From contig JAKOGI010000001.1 in the NCBI GenBank assembly GCA_029747015.1, forward strand, positions 4,266,001 through 4,330,000: DNA of 64,000 nt, written 5' to 3'. Under the pieces are notes generated by a model. The model did no database searches. It was not told where the DNA came from and was given only the letters and a program-made list of their open reading frames with translations. Both the position numbers and the translations under genes were made by a program. Source of the DNA: Carnegiea gigantea (taxonomy: Eukaryota; Streptophyta; Magnoliopsida; Caryophyllales; Cactaceae). Shown one piece after another: positions 34,663 through 48,200 of the stretch (position 1 is the first letter of the stretch; each line of letters opens with the position of its first letter).

Positions 34663-37600
34663 GTGCTTCAGATTTACCTACTACTGTTGGACTCCGGAGA
34701 CCGGACAATGACCTCTAGCATTTGACGGATTCCGATGAACCCCAAAGCTCAATCGTTGTCATTCACAGTTTCACACAAAATGGAAATTAAAAGAAAAATT
34801 AATCATAACCCTGTACTCGTGGAGTTGATCGAGGCCCAACTGGAAACTTGACCCAATCTCGAAATCCCCAATTGGGTTGTTTGTTGACCCTTTTCTCTGT
34901 TTGGGTAACCCACTAGCCCTCTTGGCCTCTTCACATCATCACATGTGTTCTTAATTTCTTACAAAATTTAGGAGTTTTGGATGCTAAGACTTTTGTCTAA
35001 ATTAGGAATATTAGATCGAAATAAAGCCCACTTCAAATTTGGCACTAAGATCTTTAATTTTGGGAGTATTTATTTTAAAGTAAGACGTCATTGTACAAAA
35101 GTGAGATACATCATTAACAGTGCTAATGGATGCTCTTGTCCTAACTAATTTATATATCACATCTCTTTAGAAATATATATTTTCGCAAGTCAAATAAATA
35201 CACACATATTCAAACTTGTCTAAGTGACAAATACAATGAGTACAACTGTCATGTGATTTATACGAATACGTACTTCATATCATATAATATAATATAGGTT
35301 GCGGTCTTAGTTGATATTACTCCTCCTCCAATAGAATTATTAACTTGTGTTTTTCACTTTAATAAATAAAAACATCACATTTTTAAATTAATTTTTTAAT
35401 TTGATAAAATCTCATAACATAGTGACTAATTCAACCTAAGTTTTCCCATACTTGAGAAATTTTGACGAACGTTTCGTAAAAACACCCTAAAACTGCCATA
35501 TGACTAATTCAACCTAAGTTGTCATGAAAATTTATCAAGGTACTCCAAAGTTCATCAAATCCTTAAACAAGAGATTGCTTTTGATTGATCTGTTCCCGTC
35601 ATATGAAAGAAAATAATTATATTAGGATATTAAAAATTAATACAAAAAATATGAATCTTTTTTACGTCGGAAACACGAAGTAATTCTATCCAATTACTGT
35701 AGCTATTAGCAAATACTTGATTTACTCTTCAAAGCGTGTTATTTTCTACTTATGAAAAATACTTATTTGTTGAAATATGCCAAGACATGCTGAAAGTTGC
35801 TGAAAAATATTGAAACATAGTTAAACAGGCTGAAACATGTTTATATATTTTGAATGGTTGAAGAAAATATATCGCGGTTGTAATAAAAGCATGTGCTATT
35901 TTTGACGAGTTAATCAATTTTTGACAGAGCCGACCAATTTTTCGACGTAATTTCCGATGGGGTTAGCTATTTTCAATAAGATTAGCCATCTTCAACAGGT
36001 TTTCCGATAGGCCTGACAGTTTTTTCGATCATCGAATTTTCAATCATTTGTCGGACGGATTTCGTCGGACATTTCGTTAGAAAATCCTTCTAATGATCAA
36101 ATTTTCAACAGATTTCCATGAGAAATTTCGTCAAAATAAGCATGTATTTTCATAAGTACTTAAGAATACTGAATTATGCTAATGATGTTTAATTATGTTA
36201 AAAGTTATAAAATTATGCTGAAGTTGTTGAATGTTAATGATAAATATCTGTGACTAGTTGAAAAAACATGTCCCTCAATGTGAAATGCTCTTTTCACCCT
36301 GGTACGATTGGACAATGACATCCTTGCTAACGTGATATGTGACTACTCCATGTCTCCTTAGCCTAACCTTAAATTCACCCCAGGATTTTTTGCTTTGTTG
36401 AGTGGGCCAAAGTATACACAATAATATTTAGCAGGCTTCAAAAGTCAAACAAAATAAAAATAATGAATGCCATAATATGCATGTATGTTTATGGCTTTTT
36501 CTTTCGTTTGTTTGTCAGTGAATGAGCTACCTTTGTGTGTGTGTGTTTTTTTTTTTTTTTTGAGGGGACAGAACAAATGAGCTACCTTTACATTACAATT
36601 ATATATATAAATGCAAAATGTAAATATAAAATCTTATATAACAAGAGTCTCAGACTTAATCATTCAATTAACATCTCAACAATATATTATCTGCTTGTCA
36701 CATGTAACTATTTTTTACACGTGATTACTTTGTATTTACTTTTAAAATGTAACCGTTTACAATAGAAAAAGAGAATACAATTCTCACGCATGGAAATGAT
36801 TCTTTTACATTCAAGAACCCCTTCAAAAAAAAAAAAATATCTTATATATGGCGGTTTGACGAATATTGAGGTCACATATTAGAGTACGAAACCGCTAGTA
36901 GCTATAAATAAAAGTACTGTTTTAAGATAGACTTTCAATTAGTCCCACTACAATTAATGAAAATGGCTCAGTATAATTAATTATGGGCTCCCTTGTAATT
37001 GATATTTATGAGTCCTTTTCATTAACAACATTATTTAGATCATTAGTTTCGCTAATATCCACAGGAACGTAGACAGATTAAGAAGTAATTAAAGAGAATC
37101 AATAGTTAAGAGGCCCATCATAAGAATGTTTAAGAAATGGGCAAAATTGAGCACGTAGATGGATTTTCGATCAAGTTAACTACGAGAATAATCATGAAAG
37201 CAACATAAACATCAAGATTTTCATTAAAAGTGACAGATTCAATTGGTTGCGTTTTCTGGCTCGCTACGTGGTCCTCTTGCTTAGCTTGCTTCACATTTAA
37301 GAGAATTCGCATATTATTATTATCCACATATTTTCCACAATTCTTTCAAAAATATTTCCATCAATGTCTATTTAACACAAACAAAACACCTCCTATCAAA
37401 AAAATAAAACAAAAAACAAAAAAAAAAATACACTCATTAGAGTTTCACTCTTTTCCAAATTAAAACACGTATTTTGGATGTTTAGATTCACCCAATCCTT
37501 AGACACTCTGTCACCTCGGGTGTCTCTTTGTTTTGACATTTCCGACAAACTCGAAAAACTAATTGTCTTCGATGAAGGTACGACGTGATGATCAGCATCA

Positions 37601-37700
37601 AACGTGACCACACCCCATCGTCCTCTTACTTATATGGTGGTCCTAGGGGCACCAGGATACGAACACTTATCATTTGCAACAATTGACATGGCTTATATAT
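34663..37700. other. Gene-poor AT-rich region
   Basis: No coding gene is recognised. At 35780-36140 the sequence turns into short repeated words, first GCTGAAACATG-like and then TTTTCGACG/TTTCGTCGGA-like, and may be a decayed transposon end. The rest is AT-rich with scattered short open frames that resemble nothing known. Confidence 0.45.
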
Positions 37701-37734
37701 TTATTATTTAAAAATGTTATTTAGGCGTTGTGGA

Positions 37735-37910
37735 GTGAGGACCACGCCGGCGCTGGACCAATGGAATAGACATTAGCTGAGATCCAGCTCGGCCGCCACG
37801 GCCAGGCCCACTCCCCCAGCTGTACATGGGCCCACTTCCCCCTCCCCTTCCTGCCATAAGTTATCTAAGCCCACCCACCTCATTGCAGGGGAGGGAGGGG
37901 GGGGGGGCAT
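37735..37910. promoter_or_regulatory. GC-rich patch with GGGCCCAC motifs
   Basis: A local GC-rich island stands out in AT-rich DNA. It contains ATGGGCCCACTT (a TCP or site-II-like motif) near 37827 and ends in a G11 tract at 37897-37907. No clear gene follows, so a promoter role is only a possibility. Confidence 0.3.
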
Positions 37911-39198
37911 GCATAGGACCTTTTCATCTGCTATTATACATGGGAATTCTAAATTTCAATTCTCGCACACCATATTAATGGTAATGGGATATCAAATATT
38001 TATATGCAAGAACCTGATATTAACTACTAAAATGAAGCCTCGTACTTGTTATCATCAACTTATCAACAGTAACTTGTTACTTATTAGTACTAATGAGTAT
38101 TGATCTTGATGGTTGTTTATTAGTGATGATTTAATTAGAAAATATGATTAAGTTTTCATCAGTATTAATTGGAAATCATAAGTGCATATGATAAGTTGAA
38201 AACAATAGACATTAGATGAAAGATTGTTGTATACTTAACTACATTTACCGACAAATATGAAAATAGATATATAATGAATAGGTAAAACAAATATTGTACC
38301 ATAAAGCTATCTACTGATATTAGTTTTTAAGAGTACTATCATAAACTTAAGTTCAATTCTCCATACATAAGTGTTTTATCATTTATAACAAAAATGAAAA
38401 GTACACCTACATCATCCTTCTGATGAATCAGGTTGGGTGGTGTGATACTGAAAATAAATACTTTGAAAGTTTCACTCACTGATAAGAATTTTTAAGGTTC
38501 AAATTATTGGATACTAGACTCCTCAAAATTTAGATATTCGAAATGTTACATTTCAAAACCCCTTTTAATTATCGCATTACTTGGTGAACTGAATTTTTCA
38601 TTCAAGAATGAATATTGTTATTAGTTTGAAAATTCTTATTTTTCTTTGTAATTCAAGGGTTTGTTCCGACCAACGTGATTACTGTCATGGATGACCAAAA
38701 TTGATCAACTAACATAAGAAGTAATTAAGAGAAAGAGCAAAGAGGTTTACAGCTATCATCCACCAACTTGTTCTTCAAACTCAAACTTGTTTCCCCAAAC
38801 GTGCACGCACAGCCTTTACCCAATCCCCAACAACCCCTTTTTGTTTCTTCCCAAATGTTTTTCATTTATCATCCAGTTATTAATTAATTAATTGATTAAT
38901 TAGCCGTTGATTATTTTGGGATAAATGAAAAGGAGGAAGAAGAAGTAGTGACTGGTGAAAGCCAATATTTTATGCTGCGATTAATTCTTTTTCTTCTCGA
39001 CGGAGAAGGATGATGCTCTGAAAATCTGAGTAGTCAACTGTTTGAAATTTGATCTGAAGCTTTGCTGATTTAATTTCCCCCTTTCTCATTCACTTTAGTT
39101 GTAAAATTGATGAAGCTTCATGATTCTGTAGTACTTTTGGCACAAGTCAATGTTGACCCATCAAATTTATCAAAGTTTTATATTTTCTTTTTCTTGGT

Positions 39199-39329
39199 CT
39201 TTTTTTTTTTTTAGTAGTTTGAATGAGTCACAAATGAAAATATAAACAATACAACAAATGAGAGGAAAGGGGACCCAATGCACCTACTATCTAGAGCATC
39301 AGGCTTAATCACTAGACTAAAACATCATC
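39199..39329 (-). mobile_element. tRNA-derived SINE, copy C with poly-A tail
   Basis: On the minus strand it reads GATGATGTTTTAGTCTAGTG, then a diverged B box. It then follows the same 3' part as copy B up to GTGACTCATTCAAAC, and ends in a run of A (T12 on the plus strand at 39201-39212). It is the most diverged of three copies. Confidence 0.55.
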
Positions 39330-39731
39330 AACTGGTCGAATTGTGAAAGGTATCTTGGATATTATATTATATTAGTTACCCCTTAAAAATTTCAATACAA
39401 TAACTGTATATTTGGATAGGAATGTTGATCTTCTTTTCAATTTTTTTTAATAAAAGATATTTTTTAAGGAAAATACATTTATATTAAATTTCCTATAGTT
39501 TAATAAAAGATAAAAAAAACTACAAAGCCTCTATCATACTCCTAAAAGTACATACTCCCACAAGCCCCGTCAGCATTAAATATTAAAAATTATCTATATG
39601 ACAAATATACGTTGAAAAATATATATATATGACAAGTGAGAGTACACACTTCTAGGTGTATGATATACATTACTAGAAAACTATATTGAAAATGATATGT
39701 ATAGATTCTTACTCTCTTTAAGCGTACAAGT

Positions 39732-39734
<3 letters not shown>

Positions 39735-39821
<87 letters not shown>

Positions 39822-39826
39822 ATTGA
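39735..39826. repeat. TA microsatellite
   Basis: About 90 bases of TA repeats, interrupted twice by an extra A or AT. It can form a long AT hairpin. Confidence 0.95.
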
Positions 39827-40220
39827 ATGTGTTCATGAATGATTGACATTTGACATAATATCATAGGTTAAGTGGTTTCTTTTTTTTTTTCATTTTTCCT
39901 TTGGAGTTTATATTAGTGCAATAAATGACAATACGTTAATGTCAAGATGGTTTTATAAAGCCATGGAATGCGGAAAAAAATAAGTATACGATGACCTTTG
40001 AAATAACTTCATAAATTTTAATTAAAGTTAAGTATACTAATTCCTTTGAAACATCCATAAATTTTAATTAAATTTTGATACATTTTAATATTCCTAAGTG
40101 ATACTTGCTAACTAAAGTGATGCTACAAATTTCCAACGTATGATTTTTTTTTCTCTATCTAACAAATACATTAAAATTTCATATATTTTAATCTCGTATC
40201 ATTGATATATAAGAAAAGTA

Positions 40221-40705
40221 TTAGAGTATAAATCTATTCCTGGGCCTTCAACCATTAGCTTAACTTTTTGGTTGAGTTGATTTTTGAATATAGTATCAGA
40301 GCCTTTCTGAGTGAGATGTCTCAAGTTCGAATCTCAGCCGTCTCCCATATTGATTTATTGCACAAGATAGGGGGTCTTTGCAGCATCAACGCTTCAAACC
40401 CAGAGGGCATTCACGTGAGGGGTGTGTTACAGTATAAAATCAATTCCTGAGCCTTCAACCATCAGTTTAAACTTTTGGCTTAGACGGTTCTTGAACATGA
40501 TATCAGAGGCTTTCTGGGTGGGAGGTCTCAGGTTCGAATTTCAGCAGCCCCCCATACTGATTTATTGCGTAAGGTAAGGCAGGCCTTGCAGCATCCACGC
40601 TTCAAGCTTAAAGGGCGTTCGCGTGAGGGGATGTGTTAAAGTATAAACCTATTCTTGGGTCTTCGATCATTAGCTTAAACTTTTGGTTGAGTTGGTTCTT
40701 GAACA
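40221..40705 (+). mobile_element. TRIM-like element in LTR-internal-LTR-internal-LTR form
   Basis: Three copies of a terminal repeat of about 72 bp lie at 40221-40290, 40425-40496 and 40634-40705. Copies two and three start TGTTAMAGTATAAA and end TTCTTGAACA. The first two are followed by a PBS-like TATCAGAGCC (TAGTATCAGAGCC at 40291, TGATATCAGAGGC at 40497). The internal parts, about 135 bases, are homologous to each other and carry GGTCTCAGGTTCGAAT and GCGTGAGGGG. This fits a terminal-repeat retrotransposon in miniature, tandemly joined through a shared LTR. It is non-coding, and no target duplication was certain. Confidence 0.72.
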
Positions 40706-41899
40706 AAAAATTTCATATTAATGTTCCGAACTAAACTGATACTTGGTCAAAATGATCTTATGAAACCATAAAATGCTAAAAAGATTTAGCATACCATGAC
40801 TTTTGAAATACATCTGTAAATTTTAAGTACATCTAAATATATTTTACTATTTCTAACTCAAGTGATGTTGCCTAACTAAAGGGATGTTGCAAATTCCTAA
40901 CGTTTGATTTAACAGATATGTCAAAGTTTTTGTTTTTCTGATGGAAAACAAATACATCAAAGTTTAATATATTATAATAATGTACCATTAATATAAATTA
41001 AAGTTTCATTTTAATGTTCCTAACTCAAGTGATACTATCGAACTAAAGTTCTGCTGCAAATTCTTAATGTCTAATTTATCCCCATCTAACAAAAACACCA
41101 AAGTTTAATATATTGTGTAATGACGTATCATTAATATCAAGTTAAAGTACAATACATTTCAATGTCAGTTTAACGATTTATTGGGTGACTAATAGTCTTG
41201 TCTTTAATCTATAATTGACTAAAATATTAAATGTTATGACATAATTACTATTTGATTGTGATTCCTAACCTTTTCATGATGTAAAGTGAAAAAAAAAAAA
41301 AGATATGACATATATTATATTTGAATAAATAAAAGAAAATATTTTTAAATTAATTAATTATTTTTAGTACCTATTGTCAATTGATCATGGGCCATAATTA
41401 ATTAATTATTATTATCTTAAACTATATTATTATATTTATGCACCCCAAAATTTAATAGGTGCATAGTTCAAATAGCCAAAACTCAATACTATGACATAAA
41501 TAGAGAAACTGTATTATCATTCATGGAATAATATTATTAGAATTAGATACATATTCATGTGGTCGATAAAACACCCAATATGCGCTATGATTTGCAAGAT
41601 TTAGATATTGGTCCCTGCCTCTTTTTTAATCTCATTCTTTATCCATTCTCGAACTCTAAAAAAAAAATATTTTGTGTACATTGACTAATACCTTTGTTAA
41701 TGAGGTGAGACTATTTTCTTTCGAGCAAATACGCGAAAGTTTAAAATATTTTAGTGAGGTGTACTATTAATTTTAATACATTTTTTTTTGGCTGAATATT
41801 AATTTTAATACATTTAAATGTTACTAACTACCATGATGGTGCAAATTCTTAACATTGGGCCATAAGATTTTAAATACCTATGTGTCTTACCAAATAGAT

Positions 41900-42302
41900 A
41901 GCAACAACAACAACAACAATAATAATAATAATACCAAATAAAATAAAAATAATAACAATAATATCTTCTATATAAACAAATTGTTCACAACAAATTTTTT
42001 TAAAAACGAAAAAATGGCCAGTGAAAATACAACTGAATTATTTAACTCACGGCATACAAGTATATATAATAACAAATTCATAAGTAATATACAAATTAAA
42101 ACATTTAAGCTTTACAAAGGTGTTAAAAATGTACAACCACAAAATAACTATACAAAAAATAATAAACCATTACAATACATATATAATTCCTAATCTATAA
42201 TCACATTTCAAATATTGATGTAAATCAAAACTAATTAGCTAATAATCAAAATATCAAATGAAGTATTACAACTGTCATGCGAAGCACGGAATGTACACTA
42301 GT
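41900..42302 (+). mobile_element. Candidate short non-autonomous Helitron
   Basis: The 3' end carries the hairpin TGC-GAA-GCA at 42278-42286 and CTAGT at 42298-42302. A plausible 5' end TCTTCTATATAAAC starts at 41965 after an A. The body is AT-rich and non-coding. The microsatellite CAACAACAATAATAATAAT lies at 41905-41932, just outside. Only the 3' end is well supported. Confidence 0.45.
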
Positions 42303-43604
42303 ATAACCAAAAAACAAAAAAAAATTTCCATTATCAAAAAATTTTGCTCTCACAAAACATAATGTTGAAAGCTATTTTAAGAGTATAAATGTGAAGTTTC
42401 TCGTTTTTATTTTGGTGCGTCATTCTAATTCTAAGGCTTTTCCATTTTAAAACTGATATATTGTCTGCCGCTTCTTATCATCGTTTACCACTTAACACAT
42501 ATTACTGTTTTACACGCATACTACAATTGCTTACAGCTCCTTACCAATCTGTGCTGCTTCTAATTACCTCTTATTGCAATATTGCTAAACCTTACTGTTG
42601 TTTTTTTTTTTTTTTTAATTGTTAAGATGAACATGTACTTATGTTGATGGGTTGGCTTCTGTCAACAGGAGAACAGTCACACAACATAACCTATGAAAAT
42701 TAGAGTTAGTAGTGTAATAAAACAATAAGATTAATTAGACAAAATATCCACAACATATATTTTATTCAAATGAAATAGCAAAAAACATTTATACTGCTCA
42801 AACAAAAATAAATTGCCAGCACAATACCACGACACCATCCATCATAATATGGCATAAATTAACTATCATAAATGAAACGAGAGAATTCAATGCACGAGGC
42901 TTCGAGTTTTTTTGGAGAGAAAAAGCGGAAGAAACACAATATTTTCCTATTGGTTCCGTCTCCCTCCTTTCTTCGCTTTTTTTTTCCCCCCCCCCCCCCC
43001 AAAAAAAAGAGGACCGTAATTTATATAACCCATAGATAGCAGTCATATCAGAAACCAACCATTCCCATATTAATGGAAAATACCAAATATAGTGTAGTTT
43101 CTTCATCCAACAACCAATCCTACAGTAAACTTTAACATCATGCACTAAACAAGCAATACTCATCAATTAATGCTGAAATAGAAATTGCCCTTTTATCGGG
43201 GCACAGCAACTGACCTCATACCCACAATTAAGCTCTCAAATTTTCCATATTTCAACATAAAATGATCAATCACACTTCAGATAATATACCAAAAGCAAAA
43301 AAATTTACAGGTATATAATATGATTTCAAAGCTATGACTACCACTCAAAATCTTAAAGAAAATTACATTATAGGAAAGGCACGCACAAGTTTCTTTCCCC
43401 TCTAAAAATAACTTCTCAGATTCTCATCTTAATATACACAGTTTTTTGGTTGTCAGTAGTAACAGTACTTAACCATCTAAAAAAAGCCGATGGAGTACAA
43501 AATCCATCACTAAATTCCACATAATATTTTTCTACTCACTCTAAAAGAAAAAAACAAAACTACCACAACAGAGAAAAAAAAAAAAGGGGGAGGGTGTGTC
43601 TGTG
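42303..43604. other. 3' flank of the DUF1005 gene
   Basis: Non-coding, and includes the probable 3' UTR of the DUF1005 gene nearest its stop codon at 43605. A T9C15A8 triple homopolymer occurs at 42977-43008. No independent gene is seen. Confidence 0.5.
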
Positions 43605-45276
43605 TCAGCACAGCGGGTCATTGGCAGGGCAAAGCTCCTTCCTCAGCTTTTGAGAGAAAAGCCTGCAAGCGTCCATGCTCAGATCAACGGCGGCCGCGAG
43701 TGCTACGTAAGCAGCTGCATCCTCCGTGCAGCTCACGTGCTGTACACTCACTTCCACTGTGGGATTGCTGCACTTGCCCTCCCCCTCCACACGCGCCGAC
43801 ATCACGAACCCTCTGCACGCGCCGAACGGCCACAACCCGAACCCGAAATCCCCACTTCCACCCCTCGGGCTGCACCCCGGCGAACTGCCCCGACCCGATC
43901 GGGCCGACCCGTTGCCGTTATTACTGTTATTTGAACCCAGGTCGATGGTGAACTTTCCTCCTTTGGCTGTGCTGAGAGTCGACTCGGCCAAGACCACGCT
44001 CGAACCGGCGCTCATGTCGGGGATCAACTCGAACCGGTACCCTAGACCGTCCGCCGGTCCGCGCTCCCTCCAGGCCTCGAGCCGGCCCCAGGGTTTCCAT
44101 GTTCCCTCGCCCGGCCGGAGAATGAGCCACGAACCGGGGTTGGACCGGCTAACGCGGTCCGAACCGGGGGAGGCCACGAAGGGGGTAACCATGGAAGCGG
44201 CGGCGACGGGTGAACCGGACAAGTCGTGGACCGTGATTGACCAGCCTTTTCGCTCTTTCCCTGGCCTCTCTCTCTCACTTCCGAAAGTGCTCAGCCACCC
44301 TCTTCCGCTTCCTTGCTCCGATTGCAAGGATCTGTAAGACATTTAGAGAAATTCGTCACATTTTGCTTTTAGGGTTGGCTGATTTTTTGCGTTTTCTATT
44401 CATGGAACAGAATTGAAAAACAAGCAACCCGGAAAATAAAGGGGGCTCTGATTCTGGGTTTGAGTTATGATTCTAGTCCTGATTCCGATTCTGATTCTGA
44501 TTCCTATTCGTCGGTTAAACATCACAAATGTTTGAACAGAAAGGCCCAAGGAAGACTATCTAACTTTACGACTGTTCTTGAAATTGGGTAAAATCCAGCA
44601 AATGGAATCGGCATTAAAAGGGAAAAAGGAGAGAGACAATGACCCACCTGGAACGTTGATGGCGGTCGCCGGTGCTACGAAAACTGAAATTACATGTGAA
44701 AACAGGCTGGCGAATATTGCCTCTGATTTGAAACACCTGAGGGCTACACTCCGGTTCACCGTCGAACTGGAAGACGAAGCGAGGGTCCGGTTCGGCCCTG
44801 ACATTTACGTGAAATTGCGACGCCGGTGAACCCTTCGCATCCTTGCCGACCGCGGTCCAGCCATTGTGGAAAACAACGGCCCTCGTTTCAGTCCCCGTGA
44901 GATCCAACGGCACGGAGACTTTCCCTAAAATCCTGCCGGTGTTTACGCCGCAGGTAGCCCCAGTTCGGCCGGTGAAGATATGGATCTTGAGACAGATTTT
45001 TCCGGCGAAGATGGACTTTCCGGCTAGTCGTTCGATGTCTTCCTTGTTGAGGTGGAAAGTGGCAGCCAGGGTTTGGGGCTGACCGGCGTCGGGGAAGTTG
45101 TTCTCCGGCGGAATGTAGGGGATTACTGCTGTCTGAGGGGCGAAACCCTTGAGCTTGATTTTGCAGAAACATGGGGATGACGATGGGTGGATTACGGTTC
45201 GGGCTGGTTTTGCAGGGACGGGAACTTTCAAAGCTAGATTGCCCACCGTGAGTCGCACGAACGGGCATGGATCCAT
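43605..45276 (-). CDS. DUF1005 family protein
   Basis: Two exons, 45276-44648 and 44331-43605, join in phase to 451 residues. The protein starts MDPCPFVRLTVGNLALKVP and carries HPSSSPCFCKIKLK. It contains PDPRFVFQFDGEPECSPQV, GNIRQPVFTCNFSFRSTGDR, GSERERPGKERKGWSITVHD and GSWLILRPGEGTWKPWGRLE. It ends near VSVQHVSCTEDAAAYVALAA. These blocks match the plant-specific DUF1005 family, such as Arabidopsis At1g10020. The function is not established. A Ser/Gly/Asn-rich low-complexity linker lies near residues 340-365. No signal peptide or membrane span is apparent. The coding exons are markedly GC-richer than the surroundings, which produces long meaningless open frames on the opposite strand. Confidence 0.96.
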
Positions 45277-48200
45277 TTTGAGGTTTCTCTCTCTACTGGG
45301 CTTAGTGGGTTGTAGAAGGAAGGTTGAAGGGAAGAATAACCAAATGGGATTCTGGGAATCAAGGTGGTTGTGGTGGTTCTGGAAGCAGGAAATTAAACTA
45401 ACCCATTGGGATGCGCGAGAGTTTAGTTTTAGTTGGGAAAGCTAGGGTGCGCATTGCGCATAGTATACCCAACACAATGTGTTTCTCTCTCTTCTTCAGA
45501 TGATCAGAGGGTGTTCATGATCATCATCATCGAAACGACTGCGGTTTATGCATGTATGTATGTATTTCTCTCTCTTATAATTCGAATCAGTGTCTGTGGG
45601 TTTAAGCGAGGACAGAGAAAACGAAAACCAAATCCGTGGGTTGGGGCCGGGGGCTTTGTTTGCTTTCAGAAATGAAATTCATTCATTCTCATGCTCTCTC
45701 TTTGTGTGTCTGTCTTTTTTCTGGAGAGAAAAAAGAAAATGGTGGGCATGGAGGAGAGAGGCAGCGCATTTAGTTGCAGAGGAGGAGAGAGAGTGTCGTG
45801 GAGGACAGCTGTTGACAGGCTGTCTATACCGCCAGCGGGGGGTTATCTGAGGGTAGGTCCTCACCCTCACCGTGGGCCCGTTTATACTACTGCTACTTGT
45901 ATTATCTTTTTTATTTTTTTTTAATTTTTGATGCGTACGGCCAACGGGGTTTTAAATTTAATACATTTATAATTATTTACTCAAATTTATATCTGACTTA
46001 AATGAAGTCGTTCGCTGTGTGCTCCGATTTTGCCCACTGCACTTGCTTTTAGTGGCTATTACTACTGCGACTAGTAAAGTAGTAATGGCTAATGAATTTA
46101 AGGTTTTTTTTTTCCTTTTTCAAATGGAGAAAGTAATTAGGGCCTTTTTTTTATTGGTTTTTTTAATTTATTAAATTTAATTTATTTTAACCCATTTTAA
46201 CCAATTTTAATTTACTTCAATTTCTTTCAACATACTTCAACCCACCTCATTTAAAATTTTATTGTTAGAGCATATCCTTTTCGTGGATAAATTAAAATAA
46301 ATAAATATACTAATTTCAATCAACTTTAACCATTTTAATTTACTTTAATAAAAAATATTAATTTTAATCCACATTAATTTACCTTAATTTACATCATCGT
46401 TTTATCAACTTCAATCTAGTAACAGGCCCTCATAGCAGGCATAAATTTGGATGGGAAATGCCAATAGCATGGAGCCACATTGCTAGGCAGCTGCTAACCT
46501 ACGAATGGTATGGAGGGAGGTGGGAACAGAGGCGCTGGTGCTGCAGGCGACAGGGGTACAGCTGATTGTGCTGAATACTGAGCTACGGGCACACGTGGTT
46601 TACTGCCCCCTAGACGCTGCCCGTGACCTGGAAAGAGAGAGATATTTGCTCACAGTAAGTATGTGGTCAAATTTGTCAAAGACTTCTTTCACAGTCTATC
46701 CCCCAACTGTTAACCCTGCTCTGACACCGTTATTTGCCTCATTCTGACGTCACTCTTTCATAATCCAATTTTCCTTAGCTTCACTCATTTATTCAACTTT
46801 GTTTATGCTTACTACATACCTAATCTATTCTAAATTTTAACTGTATACTTTTATGTGGATTGTTGATTTCCAAACTCTTTAAGGCTCAATTTATTAGTCT
46901 ATCTGTCTTATTTTCATTCTTTTCCATTAGGTTTGACCATAGTTTTATAACAAGTAGTTCTAAGTTTGTAATTTATAATATAATTATTTGAAAACAGACA
47001 TATGAAAGTCTCACTCTATCATATTTGTGGGAAAATTCATTCAAAAAGTTGAATGATTTTGATTTCAAACAAAAGGAAAGAAAAAGTGGAGCGGAAGAAC
47101 TAAAATTCAAAATTTTTTTAAAATGAGTAATCTGATGAGAAGTTTCTATATGACATGTTAACGAATACAAATAAAATTAAAAATTCATATCATTCTTCCT
47201 AAAATCATTCGCTGATCTTTAAATTACTATGATTCCCGAATAACTTAGAGTAACTAAAAATACAAATAAAGTTAAAAATTGATATGGTAATTCGTGAAAT
47301 TATTCATTGATCTTTATATTATCCTAATTCTTGAATAACTTAATTAGAATAACTAAGAAGATTGTTGGAATGTTAAATTGATCATAACATATCAGGAAAG
47401 TTACATACTCTCCTAACCATAAAACAAGTAACACAAGATCTAGAAAGGCCCAAGCTGTGGAAACTAAGCTATAGAAAAGGGGTTGTTACTTTGCACATCA
47501 TCTTCTCCTATTCTCATCTGTTTGTCAACCTAATTATATAAATTAGTATGCGATGATTGAGGCCTTCTGTCCCCGCTTTGGATATACAGTGCACATTCCT
47601 TTAACTTTAGGTGTGCTGTAGTAGAAGCCTAAAGGGGTTATATAATAATAATAATAATAATAATAATATCATAGAGCTGGGCGGGGAAGGAAAAAAGAGA
47701 CCTGCAACGCATGTTGCATAACAACACCACCACTTTTCAGTATAGGTTCCGCTTTCGTGAGGTATAGAGAGATTCAGATGTAAATAACCTTACCTCAACT
47801 GGCATACCTGCATGTTGCATAAACAAGTACAAATTTATAAACGTACGCAGTCAAATGGAAGACGACGTCATAAATTAGTTGGATTGCATGATCATGTTAG
47901 TTTATATGTGTTGCCATGTAAGGTTGCATGAACGTGCAATTCATAGATTAATTCATCAGTAAATGTAAGCTTAAATTAATCATACTAGCCTATAAACCTG
48001 TGCTACGCACGGTTTGTTTTAAAATTTTAGCTAAAATATTTTTAAAAATATTATAATTAATCTTATAATTTAAATTTTTAGAAATAATAATATTAACATA
48101 TCTGTAATTTATTTCCTTTTTTTCTTCATTGAAATAATTGAAAAGATATTATTCATTATGATGACTTTAAATCGCATATTATTTAGGTTTTTATTTTTAA

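Larger units (their letters stand above)
38100..40220. other. Gene-poor region with microsatellite and SINE
   Basis: It holds SINE copy C and a long TA microsatellite. A pyrimidine-rich to purine-rich transition at 38760-39060 looks like a gene leader, but no open frame of note follows. No gene is supported. Confidence 0.4.

Noticed and set aside
39000..39040. Possible C/D-box snoRNA (ATGATG and CTGA words)
   Set aside because: Box spacing is far too short and no terminal stem was seen.
43596..44337. Long plus-strand open frames opposite the DUF1005 exons
   Set aside because: They mirror a conserved GC-rich coding exon on the minus strand and show no family signature of their own.
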